A stretch of 64,000 bases of DNA from Qipengyuania gelatinilytica (lineage in GTDB: Bacteria > Pseudomonadota > Alphaproteobacteria > Sphingomonadales > Sphingomonadaceae): contig NZ_CP081294.1 of NCBI RefSeq assembly GCF_019711315.1, positions 2,046,001 to 2,110,000 on the forward strand, in the 5' to 3' direction. Numbering within the stretch: the stretch's first letter is position 1; each line of letters begins with the position of its first letter. The notes beneath the pieces were generated by a model, which had not been told where the DNA came from, searched no databases, and was given only the letters and a program-made list of their open reading frames with translations. Of the stretch, positions 27,990-37,096 are shown piece by piece. A program made the position numbers and the translations under genes.

Positions 27990-29671
27990 CCGAACGCGAT
28001 ACCCTCGTCGACCATGTGGGCGGCTATCGGTTCAAGCCGCACGAGATGCCGATCCTCCCCGGCTCTCCGGCCAATCCCGATCACCCTCCTGCGCGCCGCG
28101 CGGCCTATCTCGCCATCGGTGTCTTTATGGCGCTGGTGGGCGGTGCGCAAAACGGCTTTCTGCTCGCCAATTCCCCGGCGCTACAGGCCGAGTTTGCGCT
28201 GACCCCGGTCGAGGCTGGCTGGCTGACGGTGGCCTTCTACTCGACCTATGCCACGATGAGCATGCTGCTGTTCCGCGTGCGCCAGGAATTCGGCATCCAG
28301 CCTTTCGTGCGCTGGGCCATGGCGGGACTGGTCGCGGCCAATTTCGTGCAAATGATCGGTCCCGGCTACTATCCCGAACTCGCCGCGCGTGCGGTTGCGG
28401 GCATCACGGCCAGCGGGTTGTCGGCGCTCGCCATCTATTACCTCATGCAGGGCCTGCCCCCCGCCATGCGCGTCGGCGGGCTGGTCATCTCGCTCGGCCT
28501 GACACAGGTCGCTTTCCCGCTGACCCGTGCGCTGTCGCCAGCGCTGCTGGTCGATGGTGACATCAGCCATATCTTCCAGTTCCAGTTCGCGCTTTCCTTG
28601 CTCGGCCTGGGGATGGTCTACTGGCTGCGCCTGCCGCCGGGCATCCGCAAGCAGACCTTCGAGAAGCTCGATATCCCGAGCATCGCCCTGTTTGTCGTCG
28701 GTGTCGCCGCGCTCTGCGCCTTCCTCATCCAGGGCCGCATCCAGTGGTGGGACACGCCGTGGCTCGGCTACGCGCTGGCCGCCAGCATCCTCGCGCTGGG
28801 CGGGTGCTTCCTGATCGAGGCCAACCGCAAGAGCCCCATGCTCGACCTCAGCTGGCTGTCGAGCCGCTCCATCCTCGCGCTCGCGCTGATCGGGGCGACG
28901 GTGCGCATCCTTGTTGCCGAACAGGGCTTTGGGGCGAGCGGGATGTTCACCGCGCTGGGTTACGGCAACGAGCAGCTGACAGGCTATTTCTGGGTGCTTG
29001 CCGGTGCGACATTCGGCGGCATGGCGCTGTCGGTTGTGCGGCTGGACCCCAAGGACCTCACCCGGCCCGTGCTCTTCGCGATTCTCGTCATCTGCATCGC
29101 CGCCTTTGCCGATACGCGCACCGGCGTAATGACGCGGCCGCAGGACCTCTACCTCACGCAGGCCGCCATCGCCTTCGCGGCGGTCTTCGCGATGGGGCCG
29201 ATCATGATGGAGGGCATGCTGCGCGCGCTCGCGGCAGGTCAGAGCTACGTCATCAGCTTCATCGCGATATTTTCGCTCTCGCAATCGATCGGCGGCCTTG
29301 CGGGAATTTCCTTGCTCTCCGCCTTCCATACCGTGCGGTTGAAGACGCACCTCATCGACGCGGGCAGTACTCTCACGCTCGCCAACCAGCAGCTCGGCCA
29401 GGCTCTCGGCAATGCCGCACAGCGCGCCGCGCCGCTCCAGGGCGATCCTGCGCTCCAGCAACAGGCCGCCGCCGCGAGCGTCTCGCAGGAAGTCGGCCGC
29501 GAGGCCGCAGTGCTCGCCTTCAACGATGTTTTCTTCCTCATCGGCACGCTGTCGGCGGTGACGTTCGCCTTCGTCTTCGTGCCGTGGCTCATCAACAAGA
29601 TCCGCGGGCGCAACCCGCTCGCCAAGGAACTGGCCTTCATGGAGGCCATGCTCGCAAGGACCAGACAATGA
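27986..29671 (+). CDS. MFS multidrug efflux permease, DHA2/EmrB-like
   Basis: 561 residues with about 12-14 membrane helices, GTG start coupled to tetR. The first helix region, then GWLTVAFYSTYATMSMLLF, and the paired HlyD and outer membrane genes mark it as the inner-membrane pump of a tripartite EmrAB-TolC-like system. A large periplasmic insertion (about residues 455-510, Gln/Ala-rich) precedes the last helix. Substrate unknown. Confidence 0.88.
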   Translation: MTERDTLVDHVGGYRFKPHEMPILPGSPANPDHPPARRAAYLAIGVFMALVGGAQNGFLLANSPALQAEFALTPVEAGWLTVAFYSTYATMSMLLFRVRQEFGIQPFVRWAMAGLVAANFVQMIGPGYYPELAARAVAGITASGLSALAIYYLMQGLPPAMRVGGLVISLGLTQVAFPLTRALSPALLVDGDISHIFQFQFALSLLGLGMVYWLRLPPGIRKQTFEKLDIPSIALFVVGVAALCAFLIQGRIQWWDTPWLGYALAASILALGGCFLIEANRKSPMLDLSWLSSRSILALALIGATVRILVAEQGFGASGMFTALGYGNEQLTGYFWVLAGATFGGMALSVVRLDPKDLTRPVLFAILVICIAAFADTRTGVMTRPQDLYLTQAAIAFAAVFAMGPIMMEGMLRALAAGQSYVISFIAIFSLSQSIGGLAGISLLSAFHTVRLKTHLIDAGSTLTLANQQLGQALGNAAQRAAPLQGDPALQQQAAAASVSQEVGREAAVLAFNDVFFLIGTLSAVTFAFVFVPWLINKIRGRNPLAKELAFMEAMLARTRQ

Positions 29672-30777
29672 CCGACCCGAACCCTTCGAAAACCGAAACC
29701 ATGACCGAAGACGCGCCCGCGCCTGAGCAGGAAACCGGGTGGTCGCCCAATCCCTCGCGCCGCCGCATCGTGGTGGCTGTCGGAGCGATCCTGATCGGCG
29801 TGCTCGTGGCGCTGTTTGCCTGGGGCCTGCCACCTTTCGCAGGCGGCGACGAGACAACGAACAACGCCTATGTCCGCGGGCGCACCACGGTCGTCAGCCC
29901 GCAGGTTGCAGGCTACCTCGTCGATGTGCCGGTGGTGGACTTCCAGCGCGTGGAGAAGGGCGATCTGCTCGCCCGGATCGACGATGCACCCTACCAGCAA
30001 AAGCTCCAGCAGGGCGCGGCCAACACGGCAGCGCAGCAAGCCACGCTGGCCAACAGCGCACAGAGCCTGCGCTCGGCTCAGGCGCAGCTCGAAGCGCAGG
30101 ATGCCGCCGTAGCTGCCGCCCGCGCGGGGCTGCAGAAAGCGCAGGCCGACATGAACCGCATCGCCGAACTGGTCGATGAAGGCTCGGTGTCCTTACGCGA
30201 ACGCGACCAGGCCCGTGCAGCGCTGCAACAGGCTCAGGCGGGCGTGAGGCAGGCGCAGGCGCAGCGCGCCATCGCGGCGGAAAACGTGCGCTCGGTCACC
30301 GTCGGGCGCGGCGCGCTCGAAGCGCAGGTGGCTGGCGCCGAGGCGACCAAAGGCCTCGCCGAGTTCGAGCTTTCCCGCACCGAGATCCGCGCGCCGCGGG
30401 CCGGACGCCTGAGCGAGGTCAGCGCGCGCGTGGGTCAGCTGGTCACTGCCGGGACCCAGCTCATGTATATCGTGCCCGACGATTTGTGGGTGGTCGCCAA
30501 TTTCAAGGAAACGCAAACCGCGAACATGGCGGTCGGCCAGCGCGCCACGCTGGAGATCGATGCGCTGGGCGGCGTGGAACTCACCGGCCGCGTGCAGAGC
30601 ATCGCGCCGGCGGCCAGCAGCGAATTCAGCCTCGTGAAGCCCGACACGGGAGCAGGCAATTTCGTGAAGGTGCCGCAGCGCATCGCCGTGCGCATCGTGC
30701 TCGACAAGGGGCAGGAGGCGGCAAGGCGGCTCGGCCCGGGCATGTCGGTTATCGCCACCGTCCATACGGAGGATTGA
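29668..30777 (+). CDS. HlyD/EmrA family membrane fusion protein
   Basis: 369 residues; start ATG 29668 in ATGA overlap with the pump. One membrane anchor (about 34-55) is followed by the biotinyl-lipoyl half-motif around NNAYVRGRTTVVSPQVAGY, a long Ala/Gln-rich coiled-coil hairpin (about 105-200), and the second half RTEIRAPRAGRLSEV. It bridges the MFS pump to the outer membrane channel. Confidence 0.92.
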   Translation: MTDPNPSKTETMTEDAPAPEQETGWSPNPSRRRIVVAVGAILIGVLVALFAWGLPPFAGGDETTNNAYVRGRTTVVSPQVAGYLVDVPVVDFQRVEKGDLLARIDDAPYQQKLQQGAANTAAQQATLANSAQSLRSAQAQLEAQDAAVAAARAGLQKAQADMNRIAELVDEGSVSLRERDQARAALQQAQAGVRQAQAQRAIAAENVRSVTVGRGALEAQVAGAEATKGLAEFELSRTEIRAPRAGRLSEVSARVGQLVTAGTQLMYIVPDDLWVVANFKETQTANMAVGQRATLEIDALGGVELTGRVQSIAPAASSEFSLVKPDTGAGNFVKVPQRIAVRIVLDKGQEAARRLGPGMSVIATVHTED

Positions 30778-30779
30778 TC

Positions 30780-32150
30780 GTGAAGCGCATATCGTTTGCC
30801 CTTTTGGCCACCACCGCGCTTGCCCTCTCCGCCTGCGCACCCGCGCTGCAGGAGGCCCCGATCGGTAGCGCCGTCGCCCCGCCGACCGAATGGCGCACAG
30901 ACCTCGGTGTGACCGCCCCCATCGAGCGTGACTGGTGGGACGCTTTCGGCGACCCGCAGCTCTCGGTCCTTGTCGAAAAGGCGCGGTCCAACAATGCGGA
31001 CCTGCAGGTCGCCGCAGCCCGCGTCGAAGAGGCGCGCGCGACCGAACGGGGCTCCAGAGGCTACCTCCTGCCTTCGGTGGGTGCGGGCGTAGAAGGCGGG
31101 GTCCGGCGCGAGGTTTCCCCCTTCGGGCAGGCGCAGACGTCCGTCGCTGCGCAGCCTGCCTTTCGCGCTTCCTACGAAGTGGATCTGTTCGGCAAGAACG
31201 CCGCCCGCATCGATGCCGCCGAGGCGGGTGTCGCTGCCAGCGCTGCGGGCGCGGAGGCGGCGCGGCTGTCGGTGAGCGCGGCAACCGCTACCGGCTACAT
31301 CACCCTGCTGGCGCTCGACCGGCGGCTCTCGGTGCTGGAAGAAACGCTGGCCAAGCGGCAGGAGGCGGTGAAATTCGCCCGCGACCGGGCCGAGGTCGGC
31401 TATACTTCGCAGCTTCCCCTCAGGCAGGCCGAAGCCGAGTACCAGGCCACCGCGCAGCTCGTCCCGCAATTGAAGGCGCAGATCGCGCGGCAGGAAAACG
31501 CGCTTTCGGTGCTGACCGGCGAACTGCCGGGCGCGATCACGCGCGGCGGGACATTGGAGGATTTGCGCAGGCCACCTGCACCTGCGACCCTGCCGTCCGA
31601 GCTGCTGCGCCGTCGTCCCGATGTGGCAGCGGCGGAATATCGCATCGCCGCGGCCGACGCGAAAATGCGCATGGCGCGCGCCGACTTCATGCCCTCGATA
31701 GATTTGGGCGCAGCGGCGGGGCTGGTGCTATCCGACCTGCTCGCCGATCCCGTGGGCGTCTGGTCGCTGGGCGGCAGCATCCTTGCCCCGATCTTCCAGG
31801 GCGGCAAGCTGCAGGCGCAGCTCGACGGAGCCACGGCGCAGCGGGACCAGGCAGCTTGGGCTTACCGCTCCACCGTGCTCAATGCGTTCAGGGAGGTCGA
31901 AGACCGCATGGCGGTGCTCGCCAACCTGCAGGACCAGGAAGCTGCGCTCGAAGCCCAGCAACTGGCCGTGGCCGACGCGTTGCGCCATGCGCGTAACCGG
32001 TACCGCGCGGGCTACACACCCTATATCGAGCAGGTCGATGCACAGCGCGCCCTGCTTGGCGTGGAACTGGCGCTGATCCAGGTAAGGGCCGATGAGCTAA
32101 CTACAGTGATCGGACTCTACCAGGCTGTGGGTGGATCGCCCGAGTCATAG
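30780..32150 (+). CDS. NodT/OprM-type outer membrane efflux lipoprotein
   Basis: 456 residues, GTG start 2 bases after the HlyD stop. Lipoprotein signal LALSAC, then two tandem outer-membrane-efflux repeats; typical landmarks are WWDAFGDPQLSVLV and LLRRRPDVAAAEYRIAAADA, and the coiled coils run through both halves. It completes the tetR-MFS-HlyD-NodT operon. Confidence 0.93.
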   Translation: MKRISFALLATTALALSACAPALQEAPIGSAVAPPTEWRTDLGVTAPIERDWWDAFGDPQLSVLVEKARSNNADLQVAAARVEEARATERGSRGYLLPSVGAGVEGGVRREVSPFGQAQTSVAAQPAFRASYEVDLFGKNAARIDAAEAGVAASAAGAEAARLSVSAATATGYITLLALDRRLSVLEETLAKRQEAVKFARDRAEVGYTSQLPLRQAEAEYQATAQLVPQLKAQIARQENALSVLTGELPGAITRGGTLEDLRRPPAPATLPSELLRRRPDVAAAEYRIAAADAKMRMARADFMPSIDLGAAAGLVLSDLLADPVGVWSLGGSILAPIFQGGKLQAQLDGATAQRDQAAWAYRSTVLNAFREVEDRMAVLANLQDQEAALEAQQLAVADALRHARNRYRAGYTPYIEQVDAQRALLGVELALIQVRADELTTVIGLYQAVGGSPES

Positions 32151-32490
32151 AACGCACAGAGCAGGTGGTTCAGGGACGGGTGACAGCTTTGGGGCCGGTT
32201 TCTGCCTGTCGAAAGACGCGATCTCTTGGCCGGTAAGCTTCGCACCAATCATTCAAAAGCGATTCGCGAATCCTAACCCGCGTATTAACCCAGGGCGGCG
32301 GCTCAATTCCCTGTTAACCATAAGTTGACGCAAATGCGTGAAAAATAATGCATTTTTGGCCCGTTTTCGGTGTTTTCGTAGGGGGTCGTTAAGAATTTGG
32401 AGGCAAAAGCGACAGTGACGAAAACCATAGCTGGGGGGTGAATCCGCAAGGGGCGGAAAAGCCGAACGGCCACGGGGACGGACTGGACAA
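32151..32490 (+). promoter_or_regulatory. Long 5' region before RTX metallopeptidase, with a CtrA-like site
   Basis: This 340-base gene-free stretch is AT-richer than its surroundings from about 32250 on. It contains TTAA-N7-TTGAC at 32314-32329, one mismatch from the alphaproteobacterial CtrA box TTAA-N7-TTAAC. No terminator for the efflux operon is visible. The promoter itself could not be fixed. Confidence 0.3.
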
Positions 32491-35337
32491 ATGGTACAGG
32501 TTAAAGAGCACAAGCCCTTCACGCCCGAGACGGTCGAACCGACCGGCGGCAACGGCCGTGGTAATGGCGGCGGCAACGGTGGCGGCAATGGCGGCGGTAA
32601 CGGCGGCGGCAATGGCGGCGGTAACGGCGGCGGCAACGGCAACGGCAACGGCAACGGCGGCGTTAACGGCAATGGCTCGACCAACGGCAACGGCTCCACC
32701 AACGGCAATGGTGGCGGCAACGGCGGCGGCAATGGCAATGGCGGCGGCAACGGAAACGGCAATGGCAACACAGCCACCGTCGACGTAACCGCTGGCGACA
32801 TCTCCACCACCGCGACCCTGGCGGCTGGCGAGACGGTTTCCGACATCATCGACACCCGCGGCGACCAGGACTGGTATCGCGTCGAGCTGACTGCCGGCAC
32901 CACCTACCAGTTCGGCACTGCCGAAGGTGCAGTCTCGCCGCTGAGCGACAGTGTGATCGCCATCTATGATGCCAACGGCAATCTGATTACCGGCAATGAC
33001 GATGCCAACGGCTCGCTCCAGGCGAGCCTGCTCTACACGGCAGAGACCGACGGCGTCTTCTATATCGCGGTGTCGGGCTACACCGACCTGACCGGTTCCT
33101 TCGATCTCACGATGACCGAAGTAAATCTCAACGATACCTTCGGAGCCGACGCGGCCACGGCTGGCACCATCGCGATCGGCCAGACGATCTCAGACCAGCT
33201 CGACTTTACCGGCGACCAGGACTGGTATGCCTTCGATATCACCTCGACGCAGGCGATCACCTTCTCGACAGCGGCAGGTGTGGGCGCAGGCGCCGGCGAT
33301 ACGGTCATCACGATCTACGATGCGGCGGGCAATGTCCTTGCCTCGAACGACGACAACGGCACCGACTTCTATTCGACGCTCGAATTCGCAGCTTCGGCTG
33401 GCACCTATTACGTAGCCGTCAGCGGTTACCAGGACAGCGTGTCGGGCAGCTACGCGCTGACCGCCGACCTCAGCCGCGAAGCGGGCGACGGCGATGTCTC
33501 GCAGATGGCCGAATACATCGCTTCGACCTGGTTTGCCGACATGGGCGCAAACGGTGCGATCTGGTCGCTCGACGCGACGCGCACGATCACCTTCGACCTC
33601 AGCGGGCTCGATGCGGGCATGCAGGACGCCGTGCGCGACGCGCTCGGCGCATGGGGCGATGCGGCAGGCATCACCTTTGTCGAGCAAGTCGGCGGCGCGC
33701 TGACCTTTGCGGACGGCGCTTCGACCGAAACGCTGGTCAACAGCGCAGGCGGCGAAATCCTTTCGGCCCTCGTGTCGCTCAATGCCGCTACGATGGGTAC
33801 GGGCGACGCTGTCTACCAGGCGATCATGCACGAGATCGGCCACGCGCTGGGCCTCGGTCATGCGGGCAGCTATGCCAATGGCGATGCGGTCTCCTACACT
33901 GCGGCCGACCTGATCTTTGCCAATGACAGCAGCGCGTGGTCGGTGATGTCGGGCTTCAGCAATGCCACGAACGAGCTGTTCGCAGCCAGCGGCTTCTCCA
34001 ACGTCGCCGCGATTACGCCGATGATGGCCGATGTTGCCGCAATCCAGCTGCTTTACGGCGCACCGTCGAACACCCGTACGGGCGACGACACCTATGGCTT
34101 CGGAAGCACGGCAGGCGCCCTGTTCGATGCATCGGTCCACGGCAATGCGGCCTATACCATCGTCGATAGCGCGGGCGTCGATACGCTCGATTATTCGCAG
34201 TTCGGCGCGGACCAGGTGATCTCGCTGTTCGCGGGTAATTTCATGAACATCGGCGGCCTTGTCGGCAATGTCGCGATCGCAGCCGGCACCGTCATCGAGA
34301 ACGCCATCGGCGGCTCGGGCAACGACACGATCGGCGGCAACTACCAGGCCAACGTGCTGCAGGGCCTTGCCGGGAACGACATCATCAGCGGCTGGCTGGG
34401 CGACGACACCGTCGATGGCGGTGACGGCGACGACTGGCTCTATGGCAATGACGGCAACGACACGCTGACCGCTGCTGGCGGCTTCAACCGCATGTTCGGC
34501 GGCCTCGGCGACGACGTCCTGCTGGGCGGTGTCGAATTCGACAAGCTGTTCGGCGGCGAAGGTAACGACCAGATGTTCGGCGGCGCAGGCGATGACCTCA
34601 TGATGGGCGGCAATGGCGTCAACTATCTCGAGGGCGGCATCGGCAACGACCGCATGCTCGGCGGCGCGCACGCCGACACGATGCTGGGCGGCGACGGCTG
34701 GGACAAGCTGCGCGGCGGCGACGGCGACGATGTGCTGATGGGTGAGGGCGGCAACGACCAGATCACCGGCGGCCTCGGCAACGACATCCTCGACGGCGGC
34801 TTCGGCTTCGACTTCCTCAATGGCAAGGAAGGCAATGACACGCTGATCGGCTTCAATGGCGAAGACCTCCTGATCGGCGGCGCGGGCGATGACATCATCG
34901 ACGGCGGCCGTCATGCCGACCGCATCGTCGGCGGTATCGGTTCGGATATGCTGACCGGCGGCGAAGATGCAGACACCTTCGTGTTCGACAATTACGACGG
35001 CGTCGACACGATCACCGACTTCGAAAGCGGTGTCGACGTGATCGAGCTGGCGCGTCCGGCCTTCACCGAAGTGCGCTTCGGCACGCTGTACGAATCGGCC
35101 TTCGTCGCGGGGACCGAGGCGCAGGACGTCAGCGACCGCATCATCTACGACCAGGCTACCGGCAATATCTATTACGATGCCGACGGCAGCGGCGCAGGCG
35201 AGAAGGTCCTGTTCGCACAGGTCGCCGCCGGCACGATCCTGTCGGCCAGCGACTTCTATGCGACCGGCAACTCGCCGACCTTCGCAGACGCTCCGAAGGT
35301 CGATCCGCTGCTCGGCGCGGACGCTGTTATCGTGTGA
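32491..35337 (+). CDS. Serralysin-like RTX metallopeptidase with PPC domains
   Basis: 948 residues. Order: a short N-terminus; a Gly/Asn tract (about 19-93); two PPC (pre-peptidase C-terminal) beta domains (about 97-210 and 212-330); a metzincin catalytic domain with HEIGHALGLGH (zinc ligands His447, His451, His457) and a Met-turn SVMSGF near 486; about 25 RTX nonapeptides (about 601-831); and a C-terminal type I secretion region. There is no Sec signal. Calcium would fold the repeats outside the cell. The start ATG has only a weak ribosome site. No type I ABC exporter is present in the window. Confidence 0.9.
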   Translation: MVQVKEHKPFTPETVEPTGGNGRGNGGGNGGGNGGGNGGGNGGGNGGGNGNGNGNGGVNGNGSTNGNGSTNGNGGGNGGGNGNGGGNGNGNGNTATVDVTAGDISTTATLAAGETVSDIIDTRGDQDWYRVELTAGTTYQFGTAEGAVSPLSDSVIAIYDANGNLITGNDDANGSLQASLLYTAETDGVFYIAVSGYTDLTGSFDLTMTEVNLNDTFGADAATAGTIAIGQTISDQLDFTGDQDWYAFDITSTQAITFSTAAGVGAGAGDTVITIYDAAGNVLASNDDNGTDFYSTLEFAASAGTYYVAVSGYQDSVSGSYALTADLSREAGDGDVSQMAEYIASTWFADMGANGAIWSLDATRTITFDLSGLDAGMQDAVRDALGAWGDAAGITFVEQVGGALTFADGASTETLVNSAGGEILSALVSLNAATMGTGDAVYQAIMHEIGHALGLGHAGSYANGDAVSYTAADLIFANDSSAWSVMSGFSNATNELFAASGFSNVAAITPMMADVAAIQLLYGAPSNTRTGDDTYGFGSTAGALFDASVHGNAAYTIVDSAGVDTLDYSQFGADQVISLFAGNFMNIGGLVGNVAIAAGTVIENAIGGSGNDTIGGNYQANVLQGLAGNDIISGWLGDDTVDGGDGDDWLYGNDGNDTLTAAGGFNRMFGGLGDDVLLGGVEFDKLFGGEGNDQMFGGAGDDLMMGGNGVNYLEGGIGNDRMLGGAHADTMLGGDGWDKLRGGDGDDVLMGEGGNDQITGGLGNDILDGGFGFDFLNGKEGNDTLIGFNGEDLLIGGAGDDIIDGGRHADRIVGGIGSDMLTGGEDADTFVFDNYDGVDTITDFESGVDVIELARPAFTEVRFGTLYESAFVAGTEAQDVSDRIIYDQATGNIYYDADGSGAGEKVLFAQVAAGTILSASDFYATGNSPTFADAPKVDPLLGADAVIV
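32545..32768 (+). repeat. 12-nt tandem repeat coding Gly/Asn tract
   Basis: Degenerate repeats of GGCGGCAAYGGY encode GGNG-type units near the N-terminus of the RTX peptidase. Runs of exactly repeated 24-mers make the tract prone to length change. Confidence 0.85.
34294..34983 (+). repeat. RTX nonapeptide array in metallopeptidase
   Basis: Roughly 25 calcium-binding GGxGxDxhx units with several degenerate ones, 27-nt period, ending at ADTFVF. Confidence 0.85.
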
Positions 35338-35370
35338 TCGAGCCCAGACGTGGGGGCTCTTGAGCCGGAA

Positions 35371-35398
35371 GGGGCGACGGGAAACCGTCGCCCTTTTT
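35371..35398 (+). terminator. Intrinsic terminator after RTX metallopeptidase
   Basis: GGGCGACGG and CCGTCGCCC form a perfect stem with a GAAA loop, followed by TTTTT. It separates the two RTX genes into independent transcription units. Confidence 0.9.
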
Positions 35399-35457
35399 CG
35401 TGATACATTGCCCGTTCACCGGCGACTTGGAATGCTCTGACTTCAAAGGAGCGCACC

Positions 35458-37083
35458 ATGACAAAGACAACGACGCACCAGGAAATTCTCGGCACCGACT
35501 TTGCCGACAACATCTTCGGCACCTTCTACGCCGATGACATCTATGCCTTCGACGGCGCCGACAATGTGAGCGGCGGGGGCGGGGCCGACCTGATCGATGG
35601 CGGTGCGGGCGATGACCTGATCTTCGGCGATAGTGGCAGCGACCTGCTGTATGGCGGCACCGGCGCGGACGAGATCTATGGCGGTGATGGCTGGGACCTG
35701 ATCCTGGGCGAGGACGGTGACGACGACCTGTTCGGCGGCAATGGCAGCGACGTGCTGCGCGGCGGCTGGGGCTGGGACCGGCTGGCAGGCCAGGCGGGTG
35801 ACGACTTCCTTTATGGCGAGGCGGGCGACGATATCCTCGTCGGCGGCGACGGCTGGGACGACCTGCTCGGCGGTGAGGGCAATGATACGCTGATCGGCGG
35901 CACGGGCGAAGACTATCTCGCGGGCGGCCTCGGCGCCGATGACATGTTCGGCGGAGACGGCGATGACCTCATCTTCGGCGGCGGCAATGACGACACCATG
36001 TACGGCGGCGCCGATTCCGATGCGCTGTTCGGCGATGGCGGCAATGACACGCTCTACGGCGACACGGGCGACGACATCCTGACCGGCGGCTGGGGGCACG
36101 ACATTCTCGAAGGCGGCGCGGGCAATGACGACCTCGATGGCGGCACGGGTGCCGACAGCCTCTATGGCGGCGATGGCGACGACATCATCTTCGGCGGGGC
36201 CGGAAACGACTGGATCGTCGGCTTCACCGGCGCGGACGAAATCGACGGCGGCGACGGTGCGGACGAAATCTACGCAGGCGCGGATGCCGACACCGTGTTC
36301 GGCGGCTGGGGCAACGACATCATCTTCGGCGAGGCGCAGGACGACGCGCTCGAAGGCGAGGGCGGCAACGACCGGATCGATGGCGGCTCGGGCGACGACG
36401 TGATCGGTGGCGGCAATGGCGCGGACTTCCTCGTCGGTGGTTCGGGCTTCGACCTCATCTACGGCGATTCCGCCCGCGATGCGCTCTACGGCGGCTACGG
36501 CGACGACACGCTCTATGGCGGGGAGGGCGACGACAGCCTGTTCGGCGAGGAGCAGAACGACACGCTCTATGGCGAATTCGGCAATGATTTCGTCTCCGGG
36601 GGCAATGGCGACGATATCCTGTTCGGCCAGTACGGAAATGACCGGCTCATCGGCGGCGCGGGCAATGACCTGATCATCGGCGGCCGCGGCAATGACGAGA
36701 TGACCGGCAATGGCGGCTTCGACACCTTCTTCTACGGCGGCGTGCCGATCGGCGGTGAGAGCGACACGATCACCGACTTCACCAGCGGTGAGGACACGAT
36801 TGAATTCGACGCAGCCGCTTTCGGCTTTGCTGCGGGCGGCGAACTCGACCTTTCGGCTTTCCAGCTTGGCACCAGCGCCGACGATGCCGACGACCGCTTC
36901 ATCTACGACCAGGCGAGCGGGGACCTGTTCTTCGATGCCGACGGGAATGGGGCAGGTGCGCAGTTGCTGATCGCCAACCTCGGTGCAGGAACCGCCTTCG
37001 CGGCGGACGACATCTATCTTTACGAACCGGCCAAGGCGGCCGGGGCGGAGATGCTGGCGAGCGCGGACATGATGCTACTTTGA
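35458..37083 (+). CDS. RTX calcium-binding protein made almost entirely of repeats
   Basis: 541 residues; AAAGGAG six bases before the ATG. After a 38-residue start with degenerate repeats, about 43 consecutive GGxGxDxhx units follow without a break (about 39-425). A 115-residue C-terminal cap is similar to that of the neighbouring peptidase (DRFIYDQASG versus DRIIYDQATG; FDADGNGAG versus YDADGSGAG). No enzymatic domain is seen. It is likely a type I-secreted, calcium-folded surface or matrix protein. Acidic residues dominate. Confidence 0.88.
   Translation: MTKTTTHQEILGTDFADNIFGTFYADDIYAFDGADNVSGGGGADLIDGGAGDDLIFGDSGSDLLYGGTGADEIYGGDGWDLILGEDGDDDLFGGNGSDVLRGGWGWDRLAGQAGDDFLYGEAGDDILVGGDGWDDLLGGEGNDTLIGGTGEDYLAGGLGADDMFGGDGDDLIFGGGNDDTMYGGADSDALFGDGGNDTLYGDTGDDILTGGWGHDILEGGAGNDDLDGGTGADSLYGGDGDDIIFGGAGNDWIVGFTGADEIDGGDGADEIYAGADADTVFGGWGNDIIFGEAQDDALEGEGGNDRIDGGSGDDVIGGGNGADFLVGGSGFDLIYGDSARDALYGGYGDDTLYGGEGDDSLFGEEQNDTLYGEFGNDFVSGGNGDDILFGQYGNDRLIGGAGNDLIIGGRGNDEMTGNGGFDTFFYGGVPIGGESDTITDFTSGEDTIEFDAAAFGFAAGGELDLSAFQLGTSADDADDRFIYDQASGDLFFDADGNGAGAQLLIANLGAGTAFAADDIYLYEPAKAAGAEMLASADMMLL
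35572..36732 (+). repeat. Uninterrupted 43-unit RTX array
   Basis: 27-nt period, coding about 43 nonapeptides in perfect register. Most units keep GGxGxD; a few have replaced glycine or aspartate (for example GEAQDDALE, GDSARDALY). Confidence 0.9.
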
Positions 37084-37096
37084 TCCGTGCGGGACG

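Noticed and set aside
28181..29857. 558-codon open frame antisense to the MFS pump
   Set aside because: Highly charged Arg/Glu/His-rich product typical of antisense GC frames; the pump is in a coupled operon.
33190..34914. 574-codon open frame antisense to the RTX metallopeptidase
   Set aside because: It is a by-product of the GC-rich repeats; its product is a low-complexity Val/Ala/Asp mirror of the RTX units and has no ribosome site.
35572..36732. 27-nt periodic repeats considered as a CRISPR array
   Set aside because: The repeats are contiguous without unique spacers, degenerate at DNA level, and translate to RTX nonapeptides.
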